Assembly: GCA_005223085.1 (NCBI GenBank)
Contig: NJBP01000040.1
Span: 1 to 20,864 of the forward strand
From: Candidatus Aerophobetes bacterium Ae_b3b
GTDB lineage: Bacteria > Aerophobota > Aerophobia > Aerophobales > AE-B3A
DNA: 20,864 bases
Direction: 5' to 3'
In this document: positions 17,243 to 20,864 of the stretch, one piece after another
Numbering within the stretch: position 1 is the stretch's first letter
Layout of the letters: each line of letters opens with the position of its first letter
Translations under genes and position numbers: made by a program
Notes under the pieces: model-generated
Seen by the model: the letters and a program-made list of their open reading frames with translations, nothing else
Databases searched by the model: none
Told to the model about the DNA's origin: nothing

Positions 17243-18334
17243 ATGCCTAAGGAATCTATGACCTCAAGAGAACGTTGGCTTGCGGTACTTAACCATCAGA
17301 AGCCAGACCGCATCCCGATGGACTACTGGGCTACTCCCGAGGCTACCAAAAAGCTTATGAAGTATCTACGCTGTGATAGTGAGGAATCCTTATTTAACCG
17401 TCTGCACATTGATCCAGTTACTACTGTATGGCCAAAGTACATTGGTCCTCCAGAACGGGCTGGTTTCATGGAACCCCCCGTTGGTAGTGACAAAAATATA
17501 GATATATTTGGTTGTGGTTTTAAAGAGATGAGTTATGGAGTCGGCGTGTATGAAGAGTGTATCCATCATCCCTTGGCTGAATATGAAACCCTGGAAGAAA
17601 TAATGCATAATTACCGATGGCCCAGTCCTGATTGGTATGATTATTCTGTCATTCCCAGCCAGATTATGGGAAAAGAGAAATACCCAATTCAGTGTTACGG
17701 CTCGGAACCCGGATGGAAATACGCCCATTTAAGAGGTCATGAACAAGCCCTTATCGATTTTGTTCTTCATCCTGAGATCGCACATTACTGCATCGATGAA
17801 ATTTTTGATTTCTGTCATGAGGTAACGCGTCGTATTTATGAGACAATTCCCGACCGAGTTGATCTTACCTATGTAACAGAAGATTTTGGAAGCCAGGAAA
17901 GCTTGATGTATTCACCGGACCTAATTCGTGATTTTTTTATTCCGGGGATGAAGCGGATGATAAATCTTGCTCATGAGACCGGCTCTTTTGTTTTCCATCA
18001 TAGCGACGGCGCTATTCGAGAAATAATCCCTGAGATGGTCAAAGCTGGTATAGATATCCTGAATCCTATTCAATGGCGGTGTAAGGGAATGGAACGGGAG
18101 GCTCTTAAACGCGACTTCGGTGACGAAATAGTCTTTCATGGAGCTATGGATAATCAATACACTTTAGCATTTGGATCTATAAAAGAGGTCCACCGGGAAG
18201 CGTTGGACAACCTCCGTATTTTAGGAAAAGGAGGGGGCTATATCCTTGCTCCCTGTCATAATATTCAGGTAGCTAGTCCTCCGGAAAACATTGTAACTAT
18301 GTATGAGACTGGCTGTGGAAATGGCTGGTATTAA
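17243..18334 (+). CDS. URO-D-like protein 3, close paralogue of protein 1
   Basis: The 363-residue URO-D superfamily protein starts at 17243, with GGAGGAG about 8 nt upstream. Family features are RERWLAVLNHQKPDRIPMDYW, YVTEDFGSQESLMYS (210-224), FVFHHSDGAIREI (249-261), NPIQWR, VFHGAMDNQ and GYILAPCHNIQ (332-342, Cys338). In the methyltransferase branch, a His-x-Cys plus a late Cys bind the zinc that activates the methyl acceptor. Here His252 or His251 with Asp254 and the late Cys338 could be a variant metal site; that is inference. It is colinear with the repaired gene 1 almost throughout and differs at the extreme C-terminus (GCGNGWY against VHHYGVL). Part of the tandem set leading into the GH4 gene. 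Confidence 0.9.
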   Translation: MPKESMTSRERWLAVLNHQKPDRIPMDYWATPEATKKLMKYLRCDSEESLFNRLHIDPVTTVWPKYIGPPERAGFMEPPVGSDKNIDIFGCGFKEMSYGVGVYEECIHHPLAEYETLEEIMHNYRWPSPDWYDYSVIPSQIMGKEKYPIQCYGSEPGWKYAHLRGHEQALIDFVLHPEIAHYCIDEIFDFCHEVTRRIYETIPDRVDLTYVTEDFGSQESLMYSPDLIRDFFIPGMKRMINLAHETGSFVFHHSDGAIREIIPEMVKAGIDILNPIQWRCKGMEREALKRDFGDEIVFHGAMDNQYTLAFGSIKEVHREALDNLRILGKGGGYILAPCHNIQVASPPENIVTMYETGCGNGWY

Positions 18335-18351
18335 TGTAAAACTTTGCCAAT

Positions 18352-18402
18352 AACTTAAAAATCATGGATGAGGCTGTTCACCATGGAGGTAAAAATGCCT
18401 AA
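18352..18402 (+). other. Possible remnant of another URO-D-like 3' end before melA
   Basis: Between URO-D-like 3 and melA, one frame reads [15 protein letters not shown] and stop. This resembles the C-terminus of protein 1 (IITMYETVHHYGVL), and the bases GAGGCTGTTCACCATGG match GAGACTGTTCACCATTATGG there. It overlaps the melA start as stop codons of coupled upstream genes often do. Protein 3 may have lost this original tail, or a further copy was deleted. Short, so tentative. Confidence 0.3.
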
Positions 18403-19717
18403 AATCACATTTATAGGAGCAGGGAGCTTCGAATTTACGAGACGTCTGGTGCGGGATATTCTCTCGTTTCCTGCCCTTGCCGACAGTACTATAGTACTTA
18501 TGGACATCGATGATGAACGTCTTTCTTTCATCAAGGCCGCGGTAGATAAGATAGTTACTGCGGGAAATTATCCGGCAAAAGTAGTTGCCACCAAAGATAG
18601 AGTTGAGGCGCTCAAGGGAGCGGATGGAGTAGTTTGCACAATCCTTGTCGGTGGCGTTCAGGTATGGCGTACGGATATAGAAATCCCCAAAAAGTATGGA
18701 GTTGATATAAACGTCGGTGATACCAGAGGCCCGGCCGGGATTTTCAGGGCTCTCAGAGCCATACCAGTAATGCTTGACATTTGCAAAGACATAGAGCGTT
18801 ACTGCCCGGAGGCTATTTTCCTCAACTACACCAACCCCATGGGTATGCTTTGTCGGGCAATGCAAAGCCAGAGCAAAGTCAAAGTAACTGGTCTTTGCCA
18901 CAGCGTCCAGGGTACAGCTGAGATGCTGGCCCGATGGATAGGTGCCCCTATGGAAGAGATTACATACCTTTGTGCCGGCCTAAACCACCAAGCGTGGTTT
19001 CTTGAGTTCAAATGGGATGGTAAAGACACCTACCCTCTTATTAGAGAAGCCATTAAGAGACCTGAGATTTACGATGAAGAGCAGGTGAGAAATGAAATGT
19101 TTCTCCATCTGGATTACTACGTCACCGAGTCCAGCGGCCACAGCTCGGAATACATTCCGTGGTTTAGAAAAAGACCAGATCTCATAGAGAAATACTGCAC
19201 GCATAGCACTGGCTGGAATCCCGGAGAATATGCGTTTATCCTAAAGGAATATTTGAGAAGAGAGAATACCTGGAAATCTGAAGTAAAGGAATGGCTTGGG
19301 AAACCATCAATGGACCTAAAAAGAGGTAAAGAATATGCAGCAAGCATTTTCAATGCCACAATTGGAAATGGAACTCTATACGAGTTTAACGGAAATGTCA
19401 GAAACTTTGGCCTTATAGACAATCTTCCCGAAGGCTGCTGTGTTGAAGTACCAGTGGTTGCCTCCAAGCATGGATTTAACCCTATTTGTGTAGGTCCGCT
19501 GCCGCCACAGCTTGCTATTCTCAACAATATCAATGCCAGATGCGAAGAGCTAGCAGTGGAGGGTGCTACTACCGGTGATGCAAGAATGATATTCCATGCA
19601 ATTTGTTTTGATCCCTTGACGTCCGCCGTTCTAAGCCTTGCCGAAATAAAAAAGATGGTAAGAGAGATGTTCGAGACAAACAAAAACCGACTGCCTCAAT
19701 TTAGACATTTTTCTTAG
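18395..19717 (+). CDS. melA: Glycoside hydrolase family 4, alpha-galactosidase (MelA) type
   Basis: GH4 enzymes cleave glycosides by an oxidation-elimination route that needs NAD+ and a divalent metal, usually Mn. The 440-residue protein has the N-terminal dinucleotide fold ([22 protein letters not shown]), NYTNPMGM, the metal and specificity motif CHSVQGT (Cys168, His169), AGLNHQAWF (His198), [13 protein letters not shown] and [27 protein letters not shown] and VTES(S)xH match E. coli MelA as I recall it; phospho-glucosidases and glucuronidases of the family differ at this site. I place the start at 18395, where GGAGG lies 5 nt upstream and the fold begins at once; in-frame ATGs at 18368 and 18383 add only unlikely residues. 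The product should be cytoplasmic, acting on imported sugar. Exact substrate is unproven. Confidence 0.92.
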   Translation: MPKITFIGAGSFEFTRRLVRDILSFPALADSTIVLMDIDDERLSFIKAAVDKIVTAGNYPAKVVATKDRVEALKGADGVVCTILVGGVQVWRTDIEIPKKYGVDINVGDTRGPAGIFRALRAIPVMLDICKDIERYCPEAIFLNYTNPMGMLCRAMQSQSKVKVTGLCHSVQGTAEMLARWIGAPMEEITYLCAGLNHQAWFLEFKWDGKDTYPLIREAIKRPEIYDEEQVRNEMFLHLDYYVTESSGHSSEYIPWFRKRPDLIEKYCTHSTGWNPGEYAFILKEYLRRENTWKSEVKEWLGKPSMDLKRGKEYAASIFNATIGNGTLYEFNGNVRNFGLIDNLPEGCCVEVPVVASKHGFNPICVGPLPPQLAILNNINARCEELAVEGATTGDARMIFHAICFDPLTSAVLSLAEIKKMVREMFETNKNRLPQFRHFS

Positions 19718-19759
19718 TTCGTGAATTCAAAAAAAATTAGTTTTCCCACCTTTTGGCAA

Positions 19760-19797
19760 GGAGCTTTTAAATTCTATCTTTTTTGTTGAAAAGCTCC
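19760..19797. repeat. Inverted repeat after melA
   Basis: GGAGCTTTT (19760-19768) and AAAAGCTCC (19789-19797) are perfectly complementary, with a 20-nt AT-rich loop. No T-run follows directly. It could end or stabilise the melA transcript. Confidence 0.5.
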
Positions 19798-19927
19798 CTT
19801 AGATGGAATTTTTGAAAAGGAAGGAATTAAAAAATAAGATTTTGGGGTTAAAATTAAAAAACTTGAGGAAGTGCGCTCTGGCGAAAAAACTCCAAAGCTG
19901 GATGTTCTGAGGTTCACCCACGGGAAC

Positions 19928-19953
19928 GTATATCTGCGATAATGCAGATATAC
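19928..19953. promoter_or_regulatory. Perfect 10-bp dyad, hairpin or operator
   Basis: GTATATCTGC, 6-nt centre GATAAT, GCAGATATAC. It lies 124 nt upstream of the reductase start. The 26-bp length and separated arms suit either an operator or an RNA hairpin. Confidence 0.5.
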
Positions 19954-20076
19954 CCCGACATGGGAAAGGTATCCGCAAGGTAAATATGAATGAGTTACAA
20001 GAAATTGATGGCATTAAGTGAGATGTTTTTAAGCGTATTTTAATAGTTGGTAATCTGATAATAAGGAGGAAAACAT

Positions 20077-20568
20077 ATGGAGTTTAGAACACTTGAAGGA
20101 ACTGGACTTAAAGTCTCTGTAGTTGGATTTGGTGGATGGGCCATTGGCGGCGGGTACAATATCAATGGCAATCCCATAGGTTATGGTAAAACAGATGACT
20201 TTGAATCTCTTGCTGCTATAGAAAAGGCCATTGATATTGGTATTAACCTAATCGATACCGCAGATGCTTATGGTGGGGGTCACAGTGAGTGTCTTATAGG
20301 GCAGGTTCTTCAGGCAAGACATTCAAATTGCTTCGTAGCAACAAAAGTTGGGAACCAGAGGCGCGATCCATTCCCAGCACGGAAGAACTTGGACTATGAT
20401 TATATGGTAATGGCCTGTGAAAGCAGCTTAAGAAGACTTCGCCGAAAGGTTATTGATCTCTATCAATTACATAATCCAAGTATGGCAGTTATCAAAAGTA
20501 ATTCTGTATGGGAAACATTAGTAGATGAGATGTTAAAAGCAGAAGCAAACTACCTGCCAAAGTTTTAA
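20077..20568 (+). pseudogene. Aldo/keto reductase, 3'-truncated
   Basis: NADP-dependent aldo/keto reductases are usually 300-340 residues; this frame ends after 163. The N-terminal half is well preserved: LGGTGLKVS-like opening (LEGTGLKVSVVGFGGWAIGG), IDTADAYGGGHSE with Asp60 and Tyr65, Lys90 in FVATKVG, and His132 in DLYQLHNPS, so the full catalytic tetrad is there. It stops at YLPKF, where the family continues GKIRYxGVS and the cofactor-binding half. Another frame just past the break reads SFKYLGESW, which may be a trace of that motif. Only 26 nt separate it from the end of the convergent aldolase gene, so the missing half was probably lost by recombination there. Start is supported by AAGGAGG 7 nt upstream. 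The barrel cannot close, so activity is doubtful. Confidence 0.8.
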
Positions 20569-20594
20569 ATATTTGGGTGAGTCATGGCTTGAAG

Positions 20595-20864
20595 TTAAAC
20601 AAGCTCTATCACTTCTTCCATGCTTGCATTGTCATGGACAATATGGCAAAGGGCCAAGATCATACCTTTGATATTCTTCCTCTGCCACACATTTCTTCCC
20701 ATACATATTCCCTTAGCTCCTGCCTGGATTGCCTCGCTTACAAGCTGGAGAAAATCTTTATCTTCCCGCATTTTAGGGCCACCCGCTATAACAATAGGCA
20801 CGGGAGTAGTAGAGACCACTTCCCTGAAAGTATCTATACTTCCGGTATAGTGAGTCTTAATGAC
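20595..20864 (-). CDS. Class I aldolase, DhnA/LsrF/archaeal FBA type, C-terminal part
   Basis: Only the last 89 codons are visible; the 5' end lies beyond the right edge on the reverse strand. The frame begins VIKTHYTGSIDTFREVV at the window edge, which holds the probable Schiff-base lysine of this TIM-barrel family. The phosphate-binding segment PVPIVIAGGPKMREDKDFLQ follows, then AIQAGAKGICMGRNVWQRKN and the terminal HIVHDNASMEEVIEL. These motifs match fructose-bisphosphate aldolase class I of the archaeal type and LsrF/DhnA proteins. The substrate is probably a sugar phosphate. It is the only - strand gene and converges on the truncated reductase. Confidence 0.85.
   Translation of the reverse strand, partial: VIKTHYTGSIDTFREVVSTTPVPIVIAGGPKMREDKDFLQLVSEAIQAGAKGICMGRNVWQRKNIKGMILALCHIVHDNASMEEVIELV

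Larger units (their letters stand above)
19718..20076. other. Intergenic region between melA and the reductase remnant
   Basis: A 359-nt stretch with two inverted repeats (19760-19797 and 19928-19953). One frame is open with protein-like composition at 19839-19940, ending RFTHGNVYLR just before a stop inside the second hairpin; a second frame continues NADIPRHGKGIRKVNMNELQ. I do not recognise a family; it may be the remains of a small gene or chance. AAGGAGG (20063-20069) serves the next gene. Confidence 0.5.

Noticed and set aside
19117-19683. 188-codon open frame on the reverse strand inside melA
   Set aside because: It is antisense to strongly conserved GH4 sequence and shows no recognisable family motif.
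19870-19990. TPP riboswitch
   Set aside because: CTGAGG, ACCC and GATAATGC fragments are present, but the GGGGTGC strand, the TGATC bulge and the closing helices of the THI element are missing, and the stem here is one uninterrupted 10-bp helix.

Overview
The window reads as bacterial chromosome of moderate GC (roughly 40-45 % by eye), probably an uncultured lineage or metagenome-derived. No marker fixes the phylum. The mix of housekeeping genes, a GH4 glycosidase, several uroporphyrinogen-decarboxylase-like (URO-D-like) proteins and repeat-bearing intergenic DNA recalls candidate phyla such as Omnitrophota or Aerophobota; that is an impression, not a result. All genes lie on the + strand except the partial aldolase at the right edge.

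Positions 1-9757 form a dense, intact housekeeping block: enolase (5' end outside the window), a short isocitrate dehydrogenase, then a promoter and palindrome ahead of ftsH, folP (overlapping ftsH), ruvC, thrC, a phosphoglycerate-mutase-family protein that may be a homoserine kinase, and a radical SAM protein of the spore-photolyase-like group. thrC and the mutase-like gene, if the latter is a homoserine kinase, would make the last two steps of threonine synthesis. They are separated by an imperfect inverted repeat of about 30 bp per arm.

Positions 9744-11430 are a scarred junction. A long hairpin sits at the end of the radical SAM gene. It is followed by a ferredoxin-domain gene that has lost its 5' part, an intergenic stretch with a small palindrome and a 7-bp tandem repeat, and a LacI-family regulator that lacks its DNA-binding domain and its C-terminus.

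Positions 11531-20568 are a carbohydrate-use cluster: two ABC permeases and a secreted solute-binding protein (no ATPase gene present), a Rho-independent terminator, three tandem URO-D-like genes (the first broken by a 1-nt frameshift), a GH4 enzyme of the MelA alpha-galactosidase type, and an aldo/keto reductase cut off at about half length. At the right edge a convergent DhnA/LsrF-type aldolase gene runs out of the window. The simplest reading is uptake of a sugar or glycoside, hydrolysis or oxidation by the NAD/Mn-dependent GH4 enzyme, and further processing by the reductase and aldolase. What the URO-D-like proteins do in this setting is unknown and is the most interesting question here. 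Four genes between 9.8 and 20.6 kb are broken or truncated, so the accessory region appears to be decaying, unless some breaks are assembly errors.
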